Below are positions 7,948 through 14,778 of a stretch of 33,319 nt of DNA, in pieces. The notes under the pieces are model-generated. The model had not been told where the DNA came from, did not search any database, and saw nothing but the letters and a program-made list of their open reading frames with translations. Numbering within the stretch: the stretch's first letter is position 1; every line of letters begins with the position of its first letter. Source of the DNA: Ilumatobacteraceae bacterium (GTDB lineage: Bacteria > Actinomycetota > Acidimicrobiia > Acidimicrobiales > Ilumatobacteraceae); NCBI GenBank assembly GCA_009691255.1, contig SHUT01000017.1:1-33319 (forward strand), read 5' to 3'. The translations under genes were made by a program, and so were the position numbers.

Positions 7948-8732
7948 GCTGCTTGCTCGGACGTTGTGCGTTCCAGCACATTGAGTTGATATGGCATTAC
8001 CTGAAATCCAAACTTTTTATATAAACCCAGCGCCGGCACATTGGTTGTCTCGGTATTCACCACCACATGCTCACAGTCTTGTCGTTCAAGCCAGCGCAGT
8101 CCATGAGCAAGCAGCAGGGTGCCAAGACCCGTATGCCACAAGTGTGGTTGCACCGCTAGACGTTGCACAAACCCAGACGTCCCCGTGTGAGCCACAACAA
8201 TGAACCCCTCGCATGTGTCAGTGCCAACAGAAAAGAGACGTGATCGTTGAGTGGCCAGCAGGGCATCTCGAAGCGATGTGGCATCCAACGCCCACAGTGG
8301 TCCAAACGCAGCAGCATCTGTGTTCAGGATTTTTGTCCGCGTGCTTTCTTTGAGGCGTCCGCCAAAGTGACGCATTGTGCGTAGATGCAGATCTGAGACT
8401 CGCGTAGGGGCGATCTGCAACGGCGTCATTGCTCGCAACAAAGAGAGTTCTTGACACACCTCAAATCCAGCATCTTGCAAAACGCGTTGCATTGAGGGAG
8501 CGACGGCACTTGTGCGGATATGGCTATAGCCACGTTGTGCGACCTCAGGAAGCCATGTTGATACGACATCGCATGACGGAAGCGATCGACTGTCATCGTG
8601 GGCACCAGTCATGACTAAAAATGCCGTAGCAGGATCCCCTGGCCAACTGCGCAGGCTTACCGTGATGGAGCCGTTCCACAACACATGGCCAAGTTTTTGA
8701 GACGCTCCCCCAGGGTTCACCGTTTCTGCCAC
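7944..8732 (-). CDS. GNAT-family N-acetyltransferase
   Basis: The product has 262 residues. The C-terminal GNAT fold is clear: the acetyl-CoA binding segment LAVQPHLWHTGLGTLLL (about 192-208, a Q/R-x-x-G-x-G/A type loop) and the final NVPALGLYKKFGF motif (about 231-243). The N-terminal half is divergent and may be a degenerate second GNAT unit or a substrate domain. The substrate is not predictable. It starts with GTG, only 26 bases from the divergent pcnA start, and is the first gene of the long minus-strand cluster. In mycobacteria a Nudix gene occupies the comparable position. A TACGGT box exactly six bases before the GTG suggests a leaderless transcript. Confidence 0.87.
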   Translation of the reverse strand: MAETVNPGGASQKLGHVLWNGSITVSLRSWPGDPATAFLVMTGAHDDSRSLPSCDVVSTWLPEVAQRGYSHIRTSAVAPSMQRVLQDAGFEVCQELSLLRAMTPLQIAPTRVSDLHLRTMRHFGGRLKESTRTKILNTDAAAFGPLWALDATSLRDALLATQRSRLFSVGTDTCEGFIVVAHTGTSGFVQRLAVQPHLWHTGLGTLLLAHGLRWLERQDCEHVVVNTETTNVPALGLYKKFGFQVMPYQLNVLERTTSEQAA

Positions 8733-8738
8733 GTAATG

Positions 8739-8744
8739 ACCGTA
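8739..8744 (-). promoter_or_regulatory. Predicted -10 (TACGGT) for the GNAT-led operon
   Basis: TACGGT on the minus strand is followed by six bases and then the GTG start, so transcription would begin at the start codon. There is no Shine-Dalgarno. No good -35 is visible. A facing box for pcnA, TAGCGT at 8743-8748, overlaps it by two bases. Confidence 0.45.
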
Positions 8745-8748
8745 GCGT
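8743..8748 (+). promoter_or_regulatory. Possible -10 (TAGCGT) for pcnA
   Basis: TAGCGT lies ten bases before the pcnA ATG, and no Shine-Dalgarno is visible. The spacing allows a leader of only a few bases. The gap to the divergent GNAT gene is 26 bases, so both promoters must share it or reach into coding sequence. Confidence 0.35.
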
Positions 8749-8758
8749 TAGGTCTGCC

Positions 8759-10222
8759 ATGTCCATCATCCCACCACGCTTTGCCCCTGTTTTTCAAGAA
8801 ATGGCACCGGTTGCGCAACGCTTTCGAGACGCAGGTCATCGTCTGTATCTCGTGGGTGGAACCGTGCGCGACCTGTTGATGTCGGCAGATTCACTCAACG
8901 ATTCTGCAACGATGGATTTTGACGCCACCACAACGGCCAAACCTGGCGAGATTAAGACTCTGATTGCTGGACTGGCTGATGCTGTCTGGACCCAGGGTGA
9001 GCGTTTTGGCACAATCGGCATGAAGATTGGCGAACGCGCCTATGAAATCACCACGCATCGTGCCGAAGCGTATTCACCTGATTCGCGCAAACCAGATGTC
9101 GCCTTTGGCGACAGCATCGAAACAGATCTCTCACGACGCGATTTCACAATTAACGCAATGGCTCTCGAACTGACGAGTGATGCTCCAGAACTTGTCGATC
9201 CTTTTGGGGGCATGTCAGATCTTGTCGGCCGTGTTTTGCGTACTCCGCTCTCACCAGAAGAAAGTTTTAATGATGATCCATTGCGCATGATGCGTGCTGC
9301 ACGATTTATTTCCCAACTCAAGGTCACTCCTGACGATGCGCTTGTTGCCGCAGTTCGGGCGATGGCGTCTCGTCTCGAGATTGTGTCAATGGAGCGCATT
9401 CATCATGAACTAGACAAGTTGCTAGTCACAGATTCGCCAACCGCTGGACTGTGGTTTTTGATGGACACTGGTTTGGCAGAAATATTTTTCCCAGAACTAC
9501 CCGCGATGCGATTAGAACAAGATCCAATCCATCGACACAAGGATGTTCTTACGCATACATTTGCAGTGGTAGAAAATGTGCGGCCCGATGCATCTCCAGT
9601 ATTTGATTTTCGTTTGACACGACTTGCCGCACTGTTTCATGACATCGGTAAACCTCGTACTCGCGCCGTGAAAGACGGCAAAGGAGTGACGTTCCATCAC
9701 CACGAAGTCGTCGGAGCGCGAATGTCACGCGATCGTCTACGCGCGCTGAAGTACTCCAATGAAGATGTCACTGCCATCACAGAGTTAGTTGCGCTTCACT
9801 TGCGGTTTCATACATATCAAATGGGCTGGACAGATAGCGCAGTGCGCCGTTATGTGCGCGATGCTGGAAGTCTCTTGGCAGAACTGAATGTCTTAACGCG
9901 TTGTGATTGCACAACGCGCAACGAGCGCAAAGCACGAGTGTTGTCCGAACGGATGGACGAACTAGAGGCCCGTATTGCAGTGCTGTCAGCTCAAGAAGAA
10001 CTTGCTATGTTGCGTCCAGAACTAGATGGGCTACAGGTCATTGAGATTTTAAATGTGCCGGCAGGAAGAATTGTGGGTGCCGCGCTCGACTATCTCATGG
10101 AAATTCGACTCGAAGAGGGAGTTCTTGGGGATCACGAAATTCGGTTGCGACTTCTTGATTGGTGGGAAAAAAATAAAAACGATGTTGCGTCAATGAAAGG
10201 TTCATCGCGCCCGCGCCGTTAG
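8759..10222 (+). CDS. pcnA: CCA tRNA nucleotidyltransferase with HD domain
   Basis: The product has 487 residues and adds or repairs the 3' CCA of tRNAs using CTP and ATP. The nucleotidyltransferase head shows LVGGTVRD (31-38), the metal-binding DFD at 53-55 and RRDFTINAMA (126-135), with the DDPLRMMRAARF neck helix near 172-183. A C-terminal HD domain is seen in LAALFHDIGKPRT (289-301), as in most actinobacterial members. It is often annotated cca or pcnA; the sequence is a CCA enzyme rather than a poly(A) polymerase by context. Pairing with the divergent trx/sigma cluster is the conserved order in Mycobacterium and Streptomyces. The tRNA-Gly gene in this window has no encoded CCA, which is consistent with a need for this enzyme. 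Confidence 0.95.
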   Translation: MSIIPPRFAPVFQEMAPVAQRFRDAGHRLYLVGGTVRDLLMSADSLNDSATMDFDATTTAKPGEIKTLIAGLADAVWTQGERFGTIGMKIGERAYEITTHRAEAYSPDSRKPDVAFGDSIETDLSRRDFTINAMALELTSDAPELVDPFGGMSDLVGRVLRTPLSPEESFNDDPLRMMRAARFISQLKVTPDDALVAAVRAMASRLEIVSMERIHHELDKLLVTDSPTAGLWFLMDTGLAEIFFPELPAMRLEQDPIHRHKDVLTHTFAVVENVRPDASPVFDFRLTRLAALFHDIGKPRTRAVKDGKGVTFHHHEVVGARMSRDRLRALKYSNEDVTAITELVALHLRFHTYQMGWTDSAVRRYVRDAGSLLAELNVLTRCDCTTRNERKARVLSERMDELEARIAVLSAQEELAMLRPELDGLQVIEILNVPAGRIVGAALDYLMEIRLEEGVLGDHEIRLRLLDWWEKNKNDVASMKGSSRPRR

Positions 10223-10839
10223 GACCCCAATTTTCGGGCTCGCAGCAACAATGCAGTTGGTGCAATTGCCCGTGGTCGACGCACAGAAGACAACTCGTAC
10301 ATTGTGTCAATCGCAAAGTTTGCTCGTTGTAAGGCCATCACGAGTTCGCCAATGGCAGGAGATCTTGATCCGTACTGCCGTTGAGCGGTTGGGCTTTCGC
10401 CATCAAAGATTGCAGCGGCGGGATGCTCTGAACAAAAAACAAAACCGGCTTCTGGCTTTAAGACACGATGCACTTGACGAAAGAGTCGTGAATAGTCGTC
10501 ATCGCGGCCTAAGGCGTACACGCATAATGCCAGGTCGAGCGACGAACTCATGGCGAATCCAAGGTCAGCTATGTCGCCCGTATGAAATTCAACTGCAACT
10601 CCTGCCACATCTGCGGCCCGGCGTGCGGCGGTGATTGAGTCAGCAGATGGGTCAACAGCAATAGAGCGGGCGCCGTGCTGAGCGAGTGCGATGCAATTAG
10701 GGACTGCCCCAAAGAGACCTAGTTCAATTGTGCGCTTTGTTCGGATATCGCCGCAGAGCCGCAACTGACCGTCAGTGCTGACATCTGCGCCATACGAAAC
10801 GTCATGAATAGATGAATTTGTGCCGTGTGCGTCGGACAT
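10219..10839 (-). CDS. Class I SAM-dependent methyltransferase
   Basis: The product has 206 residues. The Rossmann-type methyltransferase core is seen as motif I (ELGLFGAVPNCIALAQHGA, with a relaxed glycine pattern), the acidic end of strand 2 (AVDPSADSI), motif II (VEFHTGDIADLGF), motif IV (LDLALCVYALGR) and LFRQVHRVLKPEAGFVF before the final strands. The substrate cannot be read from the sequence. It converges on pcnA with a 4-base overlap and diverges from the DUF5318 gene. A TAGACT box six bases before its ATG points to a leaderless transcript. Confidence 0.85.
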   Translation of the reverse strand: MSDAHGTNSSIHDVSYGADVSTDGQLRLCGDIRTKRTIELGLFGAVPNCIALAQHGARSIAVDPSADSITAARRAADVAGVAVEFHTGDIADLGFAMSSSLDLALCVYALGRDDDYSRLFRQVHRVLKPEAGFVFCSEHPAAAIFDGESPTAQRQYGSRSPAIGELVMALQRANFAIDTMYELSSVRRPRAIAPTALLLRARKLGS

Positions 10840-10845
10840 GGGTCA

Positions 10846-10851
10846 AGTCTA
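10846..10851 (-). promoter_or_regulatory. Predicted -10 (TAGACT) for the methyltransferase gene
   Basis: TAGACT on the minus strand, then six bases, then ATG. There is no Shine-Dalgarno, which fits a leaderless transcript. A -35 is not evident. Confidence 0.45.
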
Positions 10852-10855
10852 TGAC

Positions 10856-10861
10856 TATTGT
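10856..10861 (+). promoter_or_regulatory. Predicted -10 (TATTGT) for the DUF5318 gene
   Basis: TATTGT lies eight bases before the ATG at 10870, and CGGACA sits 17 bases upstream of the box. The position favours the ATG at 10870 over the TTG at 10858, which would lie inside the -10. Confidence 0.4.
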
Positions 10862-10869
10862 CCGTACCA

Positions 10870-11274
10870 ATGAGTTTCTCCGCCGACATGCTGACCGGAA
10901 CATCGGGTGTTGTTGATCATCGTCTTGAACGTCGTGCGGTGATCAACGAATACAAACGCGGACGCATCTCTCGAGATTCTGTGTGCGATGCCAACTCTGA
11001 ATTAATACGAGCAGCGCGCCATCTTGGCGAGCCAACATCAGTGCGTTGCCCGATTTGCGAAGAAGTCAATGTTGTCTTGTTGACATACGTATTTGGTCAC
11101 GGACTTCCTAAACATGGGCGTTGCGTGACGGAACGCAAAGAGGTGGAGCAGTTGCAACGCACCGACCACGACTATGCGGCCTACGTGGTGGAGGCTTGCC
11201 CCGGCTGTTCCTGGCACCATCTGTTGCGGGTCTTGCCCATTTCGGGCCGGCGTCGGCGGTCTGCTGCCCAATAG
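10870..11274 (+). CDS. DUF5318-family zinc-ribbon-like protein
   Basis: The product has 134 residues. Two CxxC pairs, CPIC near the middle and CPGC near the C-terminus, can form one zinc ribbon. A basic helical N-terminus (LERRAVINEYKRGRIS) and a basic tail (SGRRRRS) suggest nucleic acid or ribosome contact, which is inference. Small proteins of this kind are common in Actinobacteria upstream of rpsF; no activity is established. A TTG four codons upstream would also be in frame, but a -10-like box there argues for the ATG. It precedes the ribosomal protein operon by 190 bases. Confidence 0.8.
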   Translation: MSFSADMLTGTSGVVDHRLERRAVINEYKRGRISRDSVCDANSELIRAARHLGEPTSVRCPICEEVNVVLLTYVFGHGLPKHGRCVTERKEVEQLQRTDHDYAAYVVEACPGCSWHHLLRVLPISGRRRRSAAQ

Positions 11275-11288
11275 GCACCATAAATAAC

Positions 11289-11340
11289 AGCGTTTCCACG
11301 GACAGCAAGCGATTCCCACATTGCTCCCGATGGAAACGCT
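11289..11340 (+). ncRNA. Candidate S6:S18 ribosomal protein leader
   Basis: A long hairpin lies 125 bases before rpsF. The outer stem is ten perfect base pairs, AGCGTTTCCA (11289-11298) with TGGAAACGCT (11331-11340). An internal loop follows, with CGGAC on one side and CCCGA on the other, then an inner stem AGCAA (11304-11308) with TTGCT (11321-11325). A CCG in an internal loop next to stems is the hallmark of the S6:S18 leader motif, in which the S6-S18 complex represses its own operon. The downstream operon contains both rpsF and rpsR. The fold was done by eye. Confidence 0.55.
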
Positions 11341-11406
11341 ACGAACAACACCCCCGTGTGGCGAGTCCATGATTGCCCGATACGCTTCAGGGGTCATATT
11401 CACCCT

Positions 11407-11420
11407 GCCCCTTCGGGGGC
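11407..11420 (+). promoter_or_regulatory. UUCG-capped hairpin in the rpsF leader
   Basis: GCCCC and GGGGC close a TTCG tetraloop, a very stable hairpin. It lies about 45 bases before the rpsF start and has no following T-tract, so it is more likely a leader RNA structure than a terminator. The rpsF Shine-Dalgarno GAAGGGAG lies downstream of it. Confidence 0.5.
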
Positions 11421-11464
11421 TCCAAGAGCATTTGCGACTTGGAACCGAAGGGAGCTCACACGTT

Positions 11465-11791
11465 ATGCGTGCCTACGAACTCATGGTCATTATCAGCGGC
11501 GATCTCGATGAGAACGCTGCTCATGGTTGGCTCAAAAACATTTCTGCGTCTGTCACCGCTGCGGGCGGAACAGTGCATGGCAATCCTGATTGGTGGGGCA
11601 AGCGCCGTCTTGCTTATTTGATCAACAAGAAGTCCGATGGCTTCTACGCCGTCTTCAACGTCTTGGCTCCTGGTGGAGCACTCGACGAGATGGAGCGCGG
11701 ATTGCGTATTTCCGAAGACATTATTCGACACAAGCTGATGCGTCTTCCAGACCACGAAGCACAACGTCGCGGAATGCTCGCAGCGGCCTAG
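11465..11791 (+). CDS. rpsF: 30S ribosomal protein bS6
   Basis: The product has 108 residues and is the small-subunit platform protein that binds 16S rRNA together with S18. The sequence shows the S6 start MRAYELMVIISGDLDE, the WWGKRRLAYLINKKSDGFYAVFNV core and the ERGLRISEDIIRHKLMRL end. I chose the ATG at 11465 with GAAGGGAG upstream; in-frame upstream starts would add about 48 residues of leader sequence without family similarity. It is the first gene of rpsF-ssb-rpsR-rplI. A structured leader precedes it and may give S6:S18 feedback. Confidence 0.97.
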   Translation: MRAYELMVIISGDLDENAAHGWLKNISASVTAAGGTVHGNPDWWGKRRLAYLINKKSDGFYAVFNVLAPGGALDEMERGLRISEDIIRHKLMRLPDHEAQRRGMLAAA

Positions 11792-11866
11792 TCCGCTCTA
11801 TTGGTTTTTCAACCCTGGCACACGTAGTCGTCACACTGTTACGACACAGCAACGAAGGACAAAAAA

Positions 11867-12340
11867 ATGGCAGATAACAACATCACACTCGTCGGAAACC
11901 TCACCAGGGATCCCGAACTACGTTTCACCCCCACAGGTCGTGGCGTCGCCTCGTTTGGCATTGCGGTCGGTCGTCGCTATCAGGTCAACGGCGAATGGAA
12001 AGAAGACACTTCGTACTTCAACATCACGGCGTGGGGTCAACTGGGAGAAAACGCGTCGGCAACTCTCAGCAAAGGCATGCGTTGCGTGGTGAGCGGTCGT
12101 CTCGAACAACGCGAGTACACCAATCGTGAGGGTGAAAAGCGTACCGCAATCGAAGTTGTGGCCGACGAAATCGGACCGAGCCTCAAGTGGGCAACTGCTC
12201 AAGTAGAGCGCAATCCGCGCGACGCGAGTGGGCAGAGCGGCGGCGCAAGTAGTCGTGGTCAAGGTGGTCAAGGTGGTCAAGGTGGTCAAGCTGGCGGTGG
12301 CGATGACAACCCATTCGGCGGCGAAGAAGAACCGTTCTAA
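11867..12340 (+). CDS. ssb: Single-stranded DNA-binding protein
   Basis: The product has 157 residues and coats single-stranded DNA in replication and repair and recruits partners through its C-terminal tip. The OB fold covers about residues 1-110, with NNITLVGNLTRDPELRFT at the start, SYFNITAWGQLGENA and KGMRCVVSGRLEQREY in the core. A glycine- and glutamine-rich linker follows, encoded by four 9-base repeats. The tip is EEEPF, close to the usual acidic DDDIPF type. Shine-Dalgarno GAAGGA precedes the ATG. Location between rpsF and rpsR is the common bacterial arrangement. Confidence 0.97.
   Translation: MADNNITLVGNLTRDPELRFTPTGRGVASFGIAVGRRYQVNGEWKEDTSYFNITAWGQLGENASATLSKGMRCVVSGRLEQREYTNREGEKRTAIEVVADEIGPSLKWATAQVERNPRDASGQSGGASSRGQGGQGGQGGQAGGGDDNPFGGEEEPF
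12257..12290 (+). repeat. 9-base tandem repeat in ssb linker
   Basis: The unit GGTCAAGGT occurs almost four times and encodes Gly-Gln-Gly repeats in the flexible SSB linker. It is in frame and could vary in copy number without breaking the gene. Confidence 0.85.
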
Positions 12341-12382
12341 AAATATTCATAATTTTTCCTTCACACAAAGGCAAGTAACACA

Positions 12383-12838
12383 ATGGTAAGTAAGACAAAC
12401 AAAATCCGTAATGCGAAGATGAAAATTCGCAAGTTCAAAAAGAAGGCCAACCCCTTCAAGATTGACAAGGTTCCCTATATTGACTACAAGGACATCACTT
12501 TGTTGCAAAAGTTCATGTCGGACCGCTCCAAGATTCGTGGACGACACATGAGCGGAACCAACGTTCAAGAGCAACGCGATCTCGCGAATGCCATCAAGAA
12601 TGCCCGCGAAATGGCTCTTTTGCCATATACCAAGCGAGTTTCCAGTGTTAAGGCCCCTCGTTCTGGTGAAGGTCGTGGCCGTGACGGTGACCGTCGTGGC
12701 GTCGAAGAAGCCTTGCTCCAACTCGATGACGCTTCGATTGCTTCAAGCACCGTGTTCGCCGAAGACAAGATTTCCATCGAGGCAACCGACGACGTCACAC
12801 AGACAGCGGTCGCTGAAGCAGAAACAGTAGAGGCCTGA
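12383..12838 (+). CDS. rpsR: 30S ribosomal protein bS18 with long acidic C-terminal extension
   Basis: The product has 151 residues, about twice the usual length near 75-85. The core occupies residues 1-85: a basic N-terminus, then [19 protein letters not shown] and the conserved end [16 protein letters not shown]. The N-terminal cysteines of zinc-binding S18 forms are absent. Residues 86-151 form an extra tail: a basic, Gly/Arg-rich stretch (about 89-106), then an acidic Ala/Glu/Thr-rich segment ending at a stop two bases before rplI. The tail is in frame and has ordinary coding character, so it looks real rather than an artefact. It follows ssb by 42 bases with AAAGG upstream. Confidence 0.92.
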   Translation: MVSKTNKIRNAKMKIRKFKKKANPFKIDKVPYIDYKDITLLQKFMSDRSKIRGRHMSGTNVQEQRDLANAIKNAREMALLPYTKRVSSVKAPRSGEGRGRDGDRRGVEEALLQLDDASIASSTVFAEDKISIEATDDVTQTAVAEAETVEA

Positions 12839-12840
12839 TC

Positions 12841-13284
12841 ATGAAAGTTATTCTTCGAGAAGACATTGCCGGGGTTGGACGTCGTGGTGACATCCTGACA
12901 GTTGCCGACGGCTACGCCCGAAATTTCCTCTTGCCTCTCGGCAAAGGATTAGTGGCCACCGACGGTGCAATCAGCCAAGCAGCCGCTATGCGCAAAGCTC
13001 GTGACCTGCGTGAAGCAGCAGATCGTGGCGCCGCTCAAACTATTGCGACTGAACTGGCAAGCAAGACAATCATCATCAAGGCTAAATCTGGTGCCGAGGG
13101 TCGTTTGTTTGGCTCTGTCACAACCGCAGACATTGCGTCAGCCCTTGCAGCACAGATCAATCTCACTATTGACCGCAAAAAAATCGTGACAAAGCCCATT
13201 CGCACCACCGGTGCGCATTCGGCAAAAGTGCGACTTCATGCCGATGTCGAATGTGCTGTCACGCTCAGCGTGATCCCTGGTTAA
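12841..13284 (+). CDS. rplI: 50S ribosomal protein bL9
   Basis: The product has 147 residues, normal for bL9, an elongated protein that binds 23S rRNA domain V and helps maintain reading frame. The N-terminal domain shows MKVILREDIAGVGRRGD and the VADGYARNFLLPLGKG signature. The central helix runs through about 45-75 and the C-terminal domain contains SGAEGRLFGSVTTADIA. It begins two bases after the rpsR stop. The following intergenic stretch carries DnaA boxes. Confidence 0.97.
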   Translation: MKVILREDIAGVGRRGDILTVADGYARNFLLPLGKGLVATDGAISQAAAMRKARDLREAADRGAAQTIATELASKTIIIKAKSGAEGRLFGSVTTADIASALAAQINLTIDRKKIVTKPIRTTGAHSAKVRLHADVECAVTLSVIPG

Positions 13285-13291
13285 TCTCGAG

Positions 13292-13342
13292 TTATCCACA
13301 GTTGTCCACAGGATGCCACTGCTGTCCACAACGGTATCCACA
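13292..13342 (+). promoter_or_regulatory. Cluster of DnaA boxes upstream of dnaB
   Basis: Four same-strand matches to the DnaA box lie in 51 bases: TTATCCACA (13292-13300, perfect), TTGTCCACA (13302-13310, the actinobacterial form), CTGTCCACA (13322-13330) and GTATCCACA (13334-13342). Start-to-start spacings are 10, 20 and 12 bases, so at least the first three are in helical phase. A weaker relative, TTATCCCCT, is at 13357-13365. The cluster fills the gap between rplI and dnaB. No strongly AT-rich unwinding region is adjacent, so regulation or DnaA titration is more likely than an origin. Confidence 0.8.
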
Positions 13343-13404
13343 GTGAAATCGCAGGCTTATCCCCTAGCAATACACAGGCATTTGCAGGCATAGTAAGAGT
13401 CCTC

Positions 13405-14778
13405 ATGGCAAACAATCCTCTCGACAACAACGTTCGTCGTATCACGCCGTTACAACGCGTGCCACCGCACAATCTCGACGCTGAAGCATCGCTATTGGGT
13501 GCAATGTTTTTGTCGGAAGAGGCGATCAGTCTCACAGTTGAGCGACAACTACGCACCGAAGATTTTTATAAACCAGCGCATCAGTCAATTTACGAAGCAA
13601 TGCGTTCATTGGTTGGTTCGGCTCAAGCCGTTGACCCCATCACTGTTGGCGACGAATTGCGTCGTTCTAAAATGCTTGACGAACTCGGCGGTATGGATTA
13701 TTTGCTGGAGCTTCAAAACTCAACACCCTCGGTCACGAGCGCTGATCGTTACATCAAGATCGTGCGCGACACTGCCCGCTTGCGGCGATTGATTCAGACC
13801 GCAACACAAATCGCGGACATCGGATACGGCGAACCGGATGATGTGATCAAAGCAATTGATGACGCTGAACAAATGGTTTTTGATATTGCCGAAGATGACG
13901 TCTCCGATTCATTGCATAAACTCAATAAACTCACTCAAGATGTGTCAGATATTTTGCAGGAGCGCTTTGATAAGAAGCAAAATATCACTGGAGTTGCGAC
14001 GGGCTTTTACGAACTTGACAACCTGCTTTCGGGACTACAGCCCGGAACTCTCAATATCGTCGGTGCGCGTCCTGCGATGGGAAAGAGCGCCTTTGCACTC
14101 GCAATCGCGGTGAATGTGGCTAAAAAAACTCGTCAACCAGTGGTCTTTTTCTCACTAGAAATGAGTGCGACCGAACTCACGCAACGAATTTTATCTGCAG
14201 AGTCCCAGGTGGACTCCGACCGTTTGCGCTCGGGCCGGTTGTCGGAGTCTGATTGGACAAAAATTAGCGAAGCGATTGGGCGACTTGATGTGCCGTTGTA
14301 TATCGACGACAACTCCGCAATCAGCGTTACGCAGATTCGTCAGAAAATTCGTCGCATCGTGCAACGTGACGCAGCACCAGCACTCATCGTCATTGACTAT
14401 TTGCAATTGATGGGCGGCAGTAATAGTGGAGAAAGTCGCCAGCTAGAGGTCAGTGAAATCAGCCGTAAATTAAAGTTGCTCGCACGTGAATTTAATATCC
14501 CTGTCATTGCGCTCAGTCAATTGAGCCGAGGGCTCGAACAACGAACAGAAAAGCGACCACAATTATCAGACTTGCGCGAATCAGGTGCTCTTGAGCAGGA
14601 CGCAGACGTCGTCATGTTTATTTATCGTGACGAGCTCGTCAACCCTCCCACGGACGAAACACGTGGTTGGGCTGAAATCATTGTTGGCAAACATCGTTCA
14701 GGGCCAACGGGTATTAAGAAATTGCTCTTCTTGGGACACCTCACGACATTTGCCAACCCCGCTCGCGGCGAGGTGTAG
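13405..14778 (+). CDS. dnaB: Replicative DNA helicase
   Basis: The product has 457 residues and is the hexameric helicase that unwinds DNA at the fork. The N-terminal domain (about 15-120) starts with VPPHNLDAEASLLGAMF. The RecA-like domain has Walker A GARPAMGKSAFAL, Walker B near PALIVIDYLQLMGG, the QLSRGLEQR segment and the final GPTGIKKLLF loop. No intein is present; length is that of an uninterrupted DnaB. The upstream gap of 120 bases carries DnaA boxes and may contain its own promoter. The stop abuts the convergent VOC gene with no spacer. Confidence 0.97.
   Translation: MANNPLDNNVRRITPLQRVPPHNLDAEASLLGAMFLSEEAISLTVERQLRTEDFYKPAHQSIYEAMRSLVGSAQAVDPITVGDELRRSKMLDELGGMDYLLELQNSTPSVTSADRYIKIVRDTARLRRLIQTATQIADIGYGEPDDVIKAIDDAEQMVFDIAEDDVSDSLHKLNKLTQDVSDILQERFDKKQNITGVATGFYELDNLLSGLQPGTLNIVGARPAMGKSAFALAIAVNVAKKTRQPVVFFSLEMSATELTQRILSAESQVDSDRLRSGRLSESDWTKISEAIGRLDVPLYIDDNSAISVTQIRQKIRRIVQRDAAPALIVIDYLQLMGGSNSGESRQLEVSEISRKLKLLAREFNIPVIALSQLSRGLEQRTEKRPQLSDLRESGALEQDADVVMFIYRDELVNPPTDETRGWAEIIVGKHRSGPTGIKKLLFLGHLTTFANPARGEV

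Noticed and set aside
12257-12290. Direct repeats that could suggest a CRISPR or mobile element
   Set aside because: The units are 9 bases, contiguous and in frame, and they encode the SSB linker.
12588-12830. Frameshift in rpsR as an explanation for the long tail
   Set aside because: The in-frame tail ends two bases before rplI and has normal amino acid use, while the alternative frame gives an unlikely protein.
13285-13404. Calling this stretch the chromosomal oriC
   Set aside because: There are DnaA boxes but no clear AT-rich unwinding region, and the actinobacterial origin normally lies between dnaA and dnaN, which are not in the window.
13405-14778. Intein in dnaB
   Set aside because: The protein has 457 residues with contiguous Walker motifs; there is no insertion.
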